Source of the DNA: G963664115 sp965216035
GTDB taxonomy: Bacteria > Acidobacteriota > Terriglobia > 20CM-2-55-15
DNA: 64,000 nt
NCBI GenBank assembly: GCA_965216035.1
Contig: CBDCFM010000021.1
Coordinates: forward strand, 558,001 to 622,000
Direction of reading: 5' to 3'
In this document: piece by piece, positions 37,652 through 45,492 of the stretch
How the letters are laid out: each line of letters begins with the position of its first letter
Position numbering within the stretch: position 1 is the first letter of the stretch
Made by a program: the position numbers and the translations under genes
The notes under the pieces: model-generated
Told to the model about the DNA's origin: nothing
What the model saw: the letters and a program-made list of their open reading frames with translations, nothing else
Databases searched by the model: none

Positions 37652-37672
37652 ATAACCCTCCGATCTTATCCA
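36977..37672 (+). repeat. LamG-coding direct repeat, copy B (696 bp)
   Basis: It is the near-identical partner of copy A at 28281-28985. It lacks the 8-base insertion of copy A but has lost one base near 37643, which creates the stop. Downstream, 37673-37790 resembles the sequence at 32100-32215 (AGCTATATACGGGCGTGGCC) but is full of stops. Confidence 0.9.
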
Positions 37673-37889
37673 CAGGTCAGCTATATACGGGCGTGGCCGC
37701 TGGCTGGGGCGAGGGGACCGGCCAGCGTGGGGCAGAACAACAATGACTGGTTGATCTATCCAGATAGCGCTGCGGCCTGCGGCACCCTGAGCCGCAGGGT
37801 TCAAAACGGTAGGGACGACTTACGGTCCGAAGGTCGAACGTGTGGGTGTGTCTGGCCAGCCCTGGCACCATGAACCCCGCTTGTTGGCC

Positions 37890-38003
37890 TTATCGGCGCA
37901 GCCCTTCCGACACGATGCGTGTCTTCTCCTCGGTCGAGTACTTCTTTCGCCTCTTGCGACGTATCTCCCGCACCCGATTTTCTGCCGACACTTTCTTACT
38001 CAT
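37890..38003 (-). pseudogene. Truncated IS3-type transposase orfA remnant
   Basis: ATG 38003, seven bases after AGAGG, opens a 37-codon frame: MSKKVSAENRVREI, then RRKRRKKYSTEEKTRIVSEGLRR, stopping near 37891. The STEEKTRIVSEGLRR segment matches the first helix of IS3-family OrfA proteins. The rest of the helix-turn-helix and OrfB is gone. Coordinates may be off by a base or two. It marks the right edge of the transposon-rich island. Confidence 0.55.
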
Positions 38004-38066
38004 TCGATCCTCTTTCAGATCGTTCGGGACAGGAAAATATCTCTTGATTCTTTAGTGGTTTCTGGA

Positions 38067-38086
38067 CGAAATGCCCTGACGGGCTA
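38067..38086 (-). repeat. 20-base repeat, inverted partner of 26813-26832
   Basis: On the minus strand it reads TAGCCCGTCAGGGCATTTCG, 64 bases upstream of the orfA remnant, where an IS terminal repeat is expected. It matches 26813-26832 at 18 of 20 bases. Confidence 0.5.
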
Positions 38087-38266
38087 CACCTCTCACTCGC
38101 CCCGCTGGAAAATATAGTCCAAGTTAAGAAGATGGGACTCGGTGGGCCCACTTGATCGGGGAGTCCAAACACAGGACTCGAGATTCCGATTGCCGCCGAA
38201 CGCTTCTTGTGACTAGAATGACCGCGTTTCTAAGCAACAGAGCAACTTTCGACAGAAAGGGAAATC

Positions 38267-39928
38267 ATGGAGTCTCAGAAAACCCAGGTTGTGTGGCTGC
38301 TTCCCCTGTTGTTGTTGGCTTGCAGCGGTTCCGACGAAACGGCAACCGGGGGCCAGTCTCGGGCTGATGCGTTCGATTTGCTCGAGGCACGCATCGTCGA
38401 CATCCAGGCCGCGTACGATGCGGGCACGCTGACCGCTGTCGAGCTTGTCGAAGGCTATCTGGACCGGATCGCCGCCTACGATGCGACTGGTCCAGCGCTC
38501 AGGTCGATCATTTCCGTGCACCCTGAGGCCCTGAGCCAGGCTGCGGCCCTCGATGAAGAGCGTCTTCGGTCCGGACGTCGTGGCCCACTCCACGGCATTC
38601 CGGTCCTGCTGAAAGACAACATCAATACGTTGGATCTCCCCACGACCAATGGTTCTGCCGTGCTGGGGGGGATCGTGCCACCTGACGACGCAGCCCTTAC
38701 GAAGGCCCTGCGCGAAGCGGGCGCCATCATTTTGGGCAAGGCGTCGATGGGCGAGTTCGCCAGCGGAAGCTACAATTCGGTGGTGGGCCAGGCGGTCAAT
38801 CCGTACCATGCCAAGCGCGATACTGGCGGTTCCAGCAGTGGGTCGGCTTCGGCCATTGCCGCCAACTTCGCGGTCCTCGCCGTGGGCACCGACACGAGCA
38901 CCTCCGTTCGCGGCCCCGCTGCCTACAACGGTATCGTGGGCTTGCGCCCGACGACGGGACTGATCAGTCGGAGTGGTATTGCCCCGAAGAATCTGGAATT
39001 CGACAGCGCCGGACCCCTGGCCCGGACGGTGGCGGATGTGGCGCACATGCTTGGCGTCATGGCCTTCGCCGAACCCGAAGATCCATTGAGCGCACGGGTG
39101 TGGTCCGAGGTCTCCACTCGCTATGACGTCGTTGACGGCCGCGTGGACTACACCCGGTTTCTGGACACGGCCGCTCTGAACGACACGCGAGTTGGCGTGG
39201 TGAGGGACCTGTTTGGAGGCGATCCCGAGATCGACGCCATGGCGGAAGAAGCGCTCGAACGGCTCCGAGAGCTGGGAGCGACCTTGGTTGACGTCGGGCT
39301 CAGTGATGACTTCATGGCCCGCTATCTGGGGGACGGTCAGAGAGAGATTCGCCGGATTGCCGATTCTCGCTTTCGCGAGGACTGGGAAGCCTATCTGGCG
39401 ACCTTGCCCGGCGCGCCAAAGACCGTCAGGGAGTTCGTGGAACGATACGACACGGTCGTCAATCAATCGGAGCTGCCCGCCCGCGAGAACATCATGGACC
39501 TGTTGCGCCGGTCTCTGACAACCTCCACCCGCGACGCCCCGTATCAGAACCTGATTCGGGAGATCCTGCCCCAGGCGAGGGCCGACAAGCTGGCGCTCTT
39601 TGAGAACTCGGAGGTTGACGTGCTCGTCTTCCCCTACGAGACAAGATTTGCCAGCGTGATCACCAACCCGGTGAACGTGCTGGAGGACTTGAGCTACGTG
39701 GCCTCCGACATCCCTTCTCCCGCCACACTCGCGGGCTACAGCTCCGTGGGGTTCCCCTGCATCGTCGTCCCGATGGGCTTCGGGAGCCAGGGCCTGCCCA
39801 TGGCACTGGCATTGATGGGAAAACCCTACAGCGAGGGATCCTTGCTGGGATACGCGTTCGCCTATGAGCAGGCCAGCCTGAAGCGCCTGCCGCCGCCCCT
39901 GTTCCCGCCGCTGGACTCGACCCGGTAG
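38267..39928 (+). CDS. Amidase-signature lipoprotein
   Basis: The 553-residue protein starts at ATG 38267 behind AGAAAGGGAAATC. Its lipobox LLLAC near residue 20 predicts a lipid-anchored enzyme. The amidase core has GPLHGIPVLLKDNINT with the catalytic Lys, DTGGSSSGSASAIAANFAVLAVGTDTSTSVRGPAAYNGIVGLRPT with the Ser-cisSer loop, and the C-terminal PSPATLAGYSSVGFPCIVVPMGFG. Known: Ser-cisSer-Lys amidases hydrolyse amides. Distinct spacing and sequence separate it from the Tat amidase at 24120-25652. It is monocistronic. Confidence 0.9.
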   Translation: MESQKTQVVWLLPLLLLACSGSDETATGGQSRADAFDLLEARIVDIQAAYDAGTLTAVELVEGYLDRIAAYDATGPALRSIISVHPEALSQAAALDEERLRSGRRGPLHGIPVLLKDNINTLDLPTTNGSAVLGGIVPPDDAALTKALREAGAIILGKASMGEFASGSYNSVVGQAVNPYHAKRDTGGSSSGSASAIAANFAVLAVGTDTSTSVRGPAAYNGIVGLRPTTGLISRSGIAPKNLEFDSAGPLARTVADVAHMLGVMAFAEPEDPLSARVWSEVSTRYDVVDGRVDYTRFLDTAALNDTRVGVVRDLFGGDPEIDAMAEEALERLRELGATLVDVGLSDDFMARYLGDGQREIRRIADSRFREDWEAYLATLPGAPKTVREFVERYDTVVNQSELPARENIMDLLRRSLTTSTRDAPYQNLIREILPQARADKLALFENSEVDVLVFPYETRFASVITNPVNVLEDLSYVASDIPSPATLAGYSSVGFPCIVVPMGFGSQGLPMALALMGKPYSEGSLLGYAFAYEQASLKRLPPPLFPPLDSTR

Positions 39929-40139
39929 GCAAGCACCCGCAGGTCGTCTCCGTGACGACGCTTGCGTCTGACTGACGCGTGAGCTGGCTGAATCCGTGCC
40001 GTCATGTTGATCCGGGAATTTCAGCTGGACTCTGTTCACCAGGTGCGCTTATTCTTCCTCGAGCCGGTCTTGATTCCGGGAGGCTCCTGATCATCCTGCC
40101 CGGGGCGTGACCGAGACAGACAGGTTTGAAGGAGGCCTT

Positions 40140-41066
40140 ATGCGTCTGATATATGCGTTCGTTGTGCTGAGTTCAGCGATAGCGTGCGCCCAGTCGCCGA
40201 ATACCGCACAGGAACAAGGGGAACCTGCTCGCGGATCGGACAGCGAGGCCGTCGAACCGTTCCGCGTCGTGGGCAACATCTATTATGTTGGCGCAAGGGG
40301 AATGGCGTCCTATCTGATCACCACGCCCGAGGGGCACATTCTCCACGACACGGGCAGCGACGAGATGCATTCGGGGATTGTTTCGAGCGTCGAGAAGCTC
40401 GGGTTCAACGTGCAGGACATCCAGATCATTCTGTCCAGCCATGCTCATTGGGACCACATCCAGGGACATGCGGCGATGAAACGAGCGACAGGTGCCCAGA
40501 TTGTGGCGCTCGGCGGCGATGCCGTGGCGATCGAATCGGGCGAGGACAACTCCGCTCTCGGGGCTGAGGGCTGGGAGCCCGCCAGTGTTGATCGTATAGT
40601 GGCCGACGGCGATACAGTTACGCTCGGGGGCACCACGTTGCGCGCTGTCTGGACGGGGGGGCACACGCAAGGGGCAACGATGTGGATGACCACAGTCCAG
40701 GAGGGTGGCGACACCTTGTCCGTCGCTTTCCGTGGCGGCGAAATCCCGAACGCGGGCGTCCAGCTCTTCAACAATCCGAGGCACTCATCGGTTGTGGCCG
40801 ACACGCAGAGAACGCTTCGAAGGCTTAAAGAGCTCGAGCCCCCCGATCTATTCCTCCACAATCACCCGCAGGACCCGCCCCAGGAGCTGAACCCGGCTCT
40901 CCCCGTCATCGCGAATTGTGCGAGCTGTCTTGACCGAGAGGGGTGGACGGATCTGGTGGCGAGGGCCGAGGCGAGATTCGAAGCGATGCTGAAGGACGCC
41001 GAGGACGCCGCCGATGCCGACGATGCCGACGATGCGGAGGGACCCCCGCCCACACCCGGCCCCTAG
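40140..41066 (+). CDS. Subclass-B3-like metallo-beta-lactamase fold hydrolase, exported
   Basis: ATG 40140 follows GAAGGAGGCCTT; the frame is open for 11 more codons upstream. The 308-residue protein has a short signal ending near IACAQS. Zinc ligands are complete: SSHAHWDHIQGH (His101, His103, Asp105, His106), TGGHTQGATMWM and FLHNHPQ. The layout (NIYYVGARGMASYLITTPEGHILHDTG) is that of B3-like enzymes. The C-terminus ends in an acidic low-complexity tail rich in DA, DD and E residues (about residues 285-300). Known: the fold includes B3 lactamases, lactonases and others. Substrate unknown. It lies 110 bases before the cyclase gene, probably in one operon. Confidence 0.85.
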   Translation: MRLIYAFVVLSSAIACAQSPNTAQEQGEPARGSDSEAVEPFRVVGNIYYVGARGMASYLITTPEGHILHDTGSDEMHSGIVSSVEKLGFNVQDIQIILSSHAHWDHIQGHAAMKRATGAQIVALGGDAVAIESGEDNSALGAEGWEPASVDRIVADGDTVTLGGTTLRAVWTGGHTQGATMWMTTVQEGGDTLSVAFRGGEIPNAGVQLFNNPRHSSVVADTQRTLRRLKELEPPDLFLHNHPQDPPQELNPALPVIANCASCLDREGWTDLVARAEARFEAMLKDAEDAADADDADDAEGPPPTPGP

Positions 41067-41176
41067 AGGGTGAGGCGCGCGCGAAGGGAAAGTCCCCACT
41101 CGTCCAAAGCGGTTCCTCGGTTGATGCGGGTCGGGTCGTGCACAATGACACGATCCCCGTCAGGGAGGAACATGTC

Positions 41177-42004
41177 ATGCGCTTTGTCTTGCGGTTGAAG
41201 CTGGGTCTGGTTCTCGTGGGTGCAGTCGCCGGGTGCGGGCCACCCGCTGGCGACTACGGTGACGTCTTCGACCACTCGGCCGGCCAGTGGGTCGACCTCA
41301 CACACGCCTTTTCCGAATCGACGATTTACTGGCCGACCGACACGACGGGATTTCAACTCGAGGAACTCGCCTTCGGGCCCACAGAGAGCGGATGGTTCTA
41401 TGCGGCGTACCGCTTTCGGTCGGCCGAGCACGGTGGAACACATCTGGACGCGCCGGTCCACTTCGCCGAGGGCAAACGCACAACCGATCAAGTTCCACTC
41501 TCGGACTTGATCGGACCCGCAGCAGTCGTTGACGTCAGTGCAGATATAACTCCAGATCATCTCGTGTCGATAGGCGAGCTGACGACGTGGGAGGCAGAGA
41601 ACGGACTCATTCCGGACGGAGCCATACTTTTGATTCGGACGGGGTGGTCCGACCGATGGAACGACCGCAGCGCGTATCTGGGGACAGCCCTCACCGGAGA
41701 AGCCGCAGTCGCGGAGCTCCATTTCCCCGGAATCGGCGCCGAGGCCGCCCAATGGCTCGTTGACAACCGCAGGATTGCTGCTGTCGGAATAGACACCCCC
41801 AGCATCGACCGCGGCCAGTCATCCGATTTCCGGTCCCATGTGATCTTCTACGCGGAAAACATCGCCGGTTTCGAGAACGTGACCAACCTTGCTTCGCTAC
41901 CGGCCATCGGGAGTTACGTGGTCGCGCTTCCCATGAAAATAGAAGGGGGCAGTGGTGGGCCGCTGAGGATCGTCGCGTTCGTTCCGAATGATTCCGGCGC
42001 ATGA
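41177..42004 (+). CDS. Cyclase-family (kynurenine formamidase-like) lipoprotein
   Basis: ATG 41177 lies nine bases after GGAGG. The 275-residue product has a lipobox (VGAVAGC). The cyclase family signature is present: WVDLTHAFSESTIYWPT near the N-terminus and SAEHGGTHLDAPVHFAEG with the HxxxD metal site, then GAILLIRTGWSDRW, HFPGIGAEAAQWLVDNRRIAAVGIDTPSID. Known: members hydrolyse formamides or isatin, or act in polyketide ring closure, using Mn or Zn. Export as a lipoprotein is unusual for a kynurenine enzyme, so another substrate is likely. Confidence 0.87.
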   Translation: MRFVLRLKLGLVLVGAVAGCGPPAGDYGDVFDHSAGQWVDLTHAFSESTIYWPTDTTGFQLEELAFGPTESGWFYAAYRFRSAEHGGTHLDAPVHFAEGKRTTDQVPLSDLIGPAAVVDVSADITPDHLVSIGELTTWEAENGLIPDGAILLIRTGWSDRWNDRSAYLGTALTGEAAVAELHFPGIGAEAAQWLVDNRRIAAVGIDTPSIDRGQSSDFRSHVIFYAENIAGFENVTNLASLPAIGSYVVALPMKIEGGSGGPLRIVAFVPNDSGA

Positions 42005-42255
42005 CCACGGACGCCGTCTCGTGGTGCGCTTACGGTGGGCAGGATCAAGCGATCATATGTCGTAAATTGCCGGGGAGAGGACTCGCCCGCTCACGGGATT
42101 TCCCCCACTCGGTCCCGAGTCTGAAAATAACAGCTTAGGAAAACTACCGAAAACCAGCTGAAACGCATGGCCGGCAGCGGCTTCGTCAATCTTCAGGTGA
42201 GGCAAAGGTGCGCAATCTTGGGGAAACAGACCCGGCAACAATCAGGCCGCCTAAA

Positions 42256-42288
42256 GGGCACGCCGGCTTCCCGGATCCCCGCGTGCCC
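42256..42288. terminator. Hairpin between convergent genes, possible terminator
   Basis: The stretch 42005-42312 holds no gene. GGGCACGC at 42256-42263 pairs perfectly with GCGTGCCC at 42281-42288 across a 17-base loop. The position between convergent genes fits a bidirectional terminator, but there is no U-run. Confidence 0.4.
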
Positions 42289-42312
42289 TGGGGAAGACCC
42301 TCAAACTCCCAG

Positions 42313-43371
42313 CTACTGTTGCGATTCCAGGTACCAGCCCAGCTGTGCCTCGGCGCAGTCACCGACGACGGTCAGATGTCGCCCGACAGCTTCGGCGTCA
42401 ACGAAGGGGTGCGCCTCGCCCGCGTTCCGAAATCGTAGACCGTTGACCTTGGCCAGGGTGTTGTCATGGTTCGTATGACTGGCCAGAAAGACATCCACGC
42501 GGGCCCTTGCGGTGATGTCCCGAAAGCGCTGGGCCGAGGCGGCATAGATTCTCAGGCCCTCTGAACGCTCCGTCCAGTACCTGACACCCACGGAGTTGCC
42601 TCCCCAGATGCTTCCCAGATGCCATCGGTCTCCATCCTTGAGCGGAATCAGTGTCGAAATCGTTCCCGGGGTATGGCCCGGGGTGAGATAGAGCGTCAGC
42701 GTCGTATCGCCCAACGTCAGTTCCATGCCGTCGGTGGCGACCATGTCTTTCCTGGGCTTCAGCTCTGACGGACTGTTGTCATTAGCCACCAGATCCCAGT
42801 CCGCCTCTGACATGATGATGCGCGCCCCGTATCTGTCCTGGAGCGTCTTAGCTCCGTAGTAATGGTCGGAATGGCCTTGGGAAATAATGACGTACTTGAT
42901 GTCGGCCGCATCGAGCCCCATCTGACGCAGTCCGTCGACGATCTGGTCCTCGACCATATAGTCGTAGGCTGTATCGTGGAGAATAATTCCTTCCGAAGTC
43001 GTCACCGCCCACATCGCCAGGCCTTGGACGTAGGATCCGTCCTCAAGAGTCATCTCACGGCTGCCGACGTAATACAGGTTGTCGAATACTCTTGCCGGCG
43101 GCTGGTACCAGTCTTCCCTCGGTGGAATCGTTCGAGGGGCCGGTGCAACCGTCCTCGCCGCGGGGGGGCGAGGGGGCGTATTGATCACGTTTCTGGAGAA
43201 CTCTCCGCAATTCCTGTCGAATATCCAGGTGAAATCAAATCCAGGATTGTATGCCGCAGCCCTGGCTGCGGCCTCATGATCCTCGGGCGTGTTGGTCTGT
43301 GCCCTGGATTCAGTCAGATTCCACCCGCCTGCCAGCAGAACGCAGAGCAGTGACGGCACGTAGCGCTTCAT
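42313..43371 (-). CDS. B3-like metallo-beta-lactamase fold hydrolase with Gln at first zinc ligand
   Basis: The 352-residue protein starts at ATG 43371 with a signal peptide (LLCVLLAGG...SRA). The first 90 residues after it are an extension with Cys55. The fold core has NLYYVGSREMTLEDGSYVQGLAMWAV and IILHDTAYDYMVED. The metal motif reads ISQGHSDHYYGA: Gln165, His167, Asp169 and His170, so the first His of HxHxDH is replaced by Gln. Later ligands LTPGHTPGT and LASHTNHDN are present. Known: the GOB branch of B3 enzymes also uses Gln here. The substrate is not known. Confidence 0.85.
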   Translation of the reverse strand: MKRYVPSLLCVLLAGGWNLTESRAQTNTPEDHEAAARAAAYNPGFDFTWIFDRNCGEFSRNVINTPPRPPAARTVAPAPRTIPPREDWYQPPARVFDNLYYVGSREMTLEDGSYVQGLAMWAVTTSEGIILHDTAYDYMVEDQIVDGLRQMGLDAADIKYVIISQGHSDHYYGAKTLQDRYGARIIMSEADWDLVANDNSPSELKPRKDMVATDGMELTLGDTTLTLYLTPGHTPGTISTLIPLKDGDRWHLGSIWGGNSVGVRYWTERSEGLRIYAASAQRFRDITARARVDVFLASHTNHDNTLAKVNGLRFRNAGEAHPFVDAEAVGRHLTVVGDCAEAQLGWYLESQQ

Positions 43372-43448
43372 GATTCCTCCCGGGTGTGAATTCAGCTTCG
43401 ATTGGACCGTCTACAAAGTTCTACCCGGCCAAAGCTCTGATCAAACAA

Positions 43449-44384
43449 CTAATGCTTGCGGATAAACTCGAGTACAGCCTGGTTAAATATCTCCGGTTGC
43501 TCCCAGTAAGTGGAGTGGCCCACATTGGGCACAATCAGAGACTCGGAATTTCTGATTCGGGCCGTGTAAAAACGCTGCAGCGGCGGCGGCGCGGACAAGT
43601 CCGAGCCCCCTGTGATCAGCAGGGTCGGGATCTCGATTCTCTCGAGAAGTGAGAACGTCAGCCGGTTCCGCAAGGGCTGAGTCGCCATTAGCGGCCCCTC
43701 CGGCCGGCTCCTGCTTTCAAGCTCGATCCAGCGGCGGGTGCCTTCCGGGTTCGCCGTCCGGTACATCGGTCCCAGCTCGCGGAACCAGACAGGCAGATCG
43801 GGGTACTCCCGAGGCCGGAGACTGCTGACCAATTCCAGATACTCTTCATCTGCCACCCTGCCGACGTTGTTGGCAATCACCAGGCTCCGCAGCCGCTGGG
43901 GGAACGATATCGCATAGTCCATAGCGACAGATCCACCCGCCGCCGTAGCCACCAGATGAAAGCGGTCCACGCCCAGGTAGTCCATCAGGCCCTGCAGGTC
44001 GTCGGCTGCGGTGCCCGGCTGCGGGCCCGACGGGTCGACTACGGAGCGGCCCCATCCCCGCCGATCGTAAGCGATGAAGCGGTATCCCGCGGCGGTGAAT
44101 GCCGGAATTTGGTGCTCCCAGACCTGACTGCTTCCCGATCCTGCGTGCAGAAACACTGCAGGTATGCCACTGCCGCCGGAGTCGGTGAACCAAATGCGGA
44201 CTCCGGGAAGCTCCGCGTGCATCTCGCGGGCTGGAGCCACCCCCACCCCCGGCGCTTGACTGGACGCACGCGCTGACGATGCAAAGGGCGTCAACACCCC
44301 GCTGCCAGTGATCGCAAGAATCGACACACCGATCAGCCACTGATAGAGGCGGTGAATCGTGTCCCCACTACGCGGTCGGGCCAT
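43449..44384 (-). CDS. Alpha/beta hydrolase-fold protein lacking the nucleophile Ser
   Basis: The 311-residue protein has an N-terminal signal or anchor helix (LIGVSILAITGSGVL). Fold features are complete: oxyanion region FLHAGSGSSQVW, YDRRGWGRS, Asp in LITGGSDLSAP and His in VPNVGHSTYWEQPE. The nucleophile elbow, however, reads LVATAAGG instead of the usual LVGxSxGG, so residue 148 is Ala (GCG). Known: the Ser at this place is essential in the family. Inference: a non-hydrolytic member, a binding protein or a lyase-type enzyme. The frame is intact. The ribosome site is weak. Confidence 0.85.
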   Translation of the reverse strand: MARPRSGDTIHRLYQWLIGVSILAITGSGVLTPFASSARASSQAPGVGVAPAREMHAELPGVRIWFTDSGGSGIPAVFLHAGSGSSQVWEHQIPAFTAAGYRFIAYDRRGWGRSVVDPSGPQPGTAADDLQGLMDYLGVDRFHLVATAAGGSVAMDYAISFPQRLRSLVIANNVGRVADEEYLELVSSLRPREYPDLPVWFRELGPMYRTANPEGTRRWIELESRSRPEGPLMATQPLRNRLTFSLLERIEIPTLLITGGSDLSAPPPLQRFYTARIRNSESLIVPNVGHSTYWEQPEIFNQAVLEFIRKH

Positions 44385-44703
44385 GCGCCAAGAATACTAC
44401 GAGCAGGACTGCCACTCCATGCATAAAACTATCTTCTGTGATCCCCCAGGTTGCGCCATTGGGCAGCGGAATCGTTCAAACGCCATTTTCCCCGCGTGAG
44501 GTCTATGTCTTCTGTGATGATCACCCGGTCGGAATGAGCTACACCTACCTCAGCCGAGACAATGTCGAAGAATCCCGGGCCGTCAGGGAGACCTCAATCG
44601 TGGGGGCCTCGATAGTCTAGCTTGTCTCCTAACAATAGAACCGGCAACAGAACTGTGTCGGTATCGAAGGCAGTGCAGCCTGAACGACGCCTCAGTCTCC
44701 TAC
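44385..44703. other. Gene-free stretch
   Basis: This 319-base region contains the promoter of the alpha/beta hydrolase gene and the 3' flank of the diheme cytochrome gene. A 60-codon frame at 44438-44620 has no ribosome site or recognisable feature and was left out. Confidence 0.5.
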
Positions 44704-45453
44704 TTATGGCTGCGGTTGGATGACGGCGCGGGCGAGACTTTGCGGATCGGGCCGGAGGTCGTCATCTCCCGCCGGCATCCCGCCAACAGAGAGCATGTAG
44801 GCGATGACATCGACGTACTCTTCGTCGGTCAGAGAGCCCGGGTTGCTTTCCGGCATCGTCGCCCGCGTGTATTCGAACAGTGTGGCAAGCGATCTGCCCT
44901 CCCAATCGCGGAGGAACGGCGCCCGCGCCAGAGGGGGCGTTGACCGCATATCCGGATCGTCGGGAGCGCCATTCAATCTACGGCCGTGACAGGTGCCACA
45001 GGAGCCCGAATACACCGCCTGGCCCCGTTGCGCCTGGGCGTCGGTGAATACGCCTTCCCAGACCGATGCGATCGGGCCAATGTCCCTAAGCCCTTCCAAC
45101 ACCGCTGCCACTTCTTCGGTGGTCACACCGGGGAAGTCGTTCGCCCACGCGCCGCGAACGTAGTTTGTCAAGGAGGAGATCTCCCCCACCCTCAGACCCG
45201 GGAATGGAGGCATCGTGCCTTCGCCCTGGTGGATATGGGTGACAATCCGAACAGGGTCTCCGAGCCGGTCATTGCCGCTCAAGGCTGGGAAGGTCGGCGG
45301 ATTCCCTGCGCCGGAGTCCATATGGCAAACCGCGCAGTTATCCTGGTAGAGTTGCTGCCCCTGCTCGAATAAGACCGTGTCGATCACTTGCCCAGCAACG
45401 GCAACCGGTGCAATGACACACGCAAGACCCAGAACACCAATCACGATCTTCAA
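44704..45453 (-). CDS. Diheme c-type cytochrome, periplasmic
   Basis: The start is TTG at 45453, nine bases after GAGGAGG; no ATG fits. The 249-residue protein has a signal peptide ending AVAGQ. Two haem sites are seen: CAVCH at residues 40-44 and CGTCH at residues 152-156, each in a class I cytochrome domain with a later Met candidate (GTMPPFPG and ATMPESNPGSL). Known: diheme cytochromes pass electrons between periplasmic dehydrogenases and terminal oxidases. It is the last gene of the operon with the Ig-like protein and the Tat flavoprotein, so it is probably the electron acceptor of that flavoprotein. Confidence 0.88.
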   Translation of the reverse strand: MKIVIGVLGLACVIAPVAVAGQVIDTVLFEQGQQLYQDNCAVCHMDSGAGNPPTFPALSGNDRLGDPVRIVTHIHQGEGTMPPFPGLRVGEISSLTNYVRGAWANDFPGVTTEEVAAVLEGLRDIGPIASVWEGVFTDAQAQRGQAVYSGSCGTCHGRRLNGAPDDPDMRSTPPLARAPFLRDWEGRSLATLFEYTRATMPESNPGSLTDEEYVDVIAYMLSVGGMPAGDDDLRPDPQSLARAVIQPQP

Positions 45454-45492
45454 CGTCAGACCTCCTCTCCCGATTCGTGGTGGCGTCGGGGA

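Larger units (their letters stand above)
28125..37672 (+). pseudogene. Giant modular surface protein gene broken by at least six indels
   Basis: Seen: a signal peptide (KAQLLLSAILIAVLLLAF, near codons 20-40), a LamG-like domain, a jelly-roll domain, about nine SwmA/Big-type Ig repeats, three shorter Ig domains, a parallel beta-helix domain and a second LamG domain form one continuous protein if six frame breaks are repaired. The breaks are an 8-base insertion at 28326-28333, a lost base near 30343, a gained base near 30640, an 11-base gain near 30838, an extra T at 33904-33907 and a lost base near 37643. Known: such mosaics are secreted adhesins or polysaccharide-binding proteins. Inference: a decaying gene of more than 3100 codons, though assembly errors in the repeats are possible. 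The start codon is uncertain and has no good ribosome site. Confidence 0.7.
37673..38266. other. Remnant zone after the giant gene
   Basis: This roughly 590-base stretch holds the decayed tail of the repeat protein (to about 37790), the transposase orfA remnant listed separately and the promoter of the amidase gene. I see no intact gene. Confidence 0.55.

Noticed and set aside
38213..40039. 608-codon minus-strand frame
   Set aside because: It is fully antisense to the amidase lipoprotein, which has the family motifs and ribosome site.
44438..44620. 60-codon plus-strand frame between the hydrolase and cytochrome genes
   Set aside because: No ribosome site, no hydrophobic or domain features, and no support beyond length.
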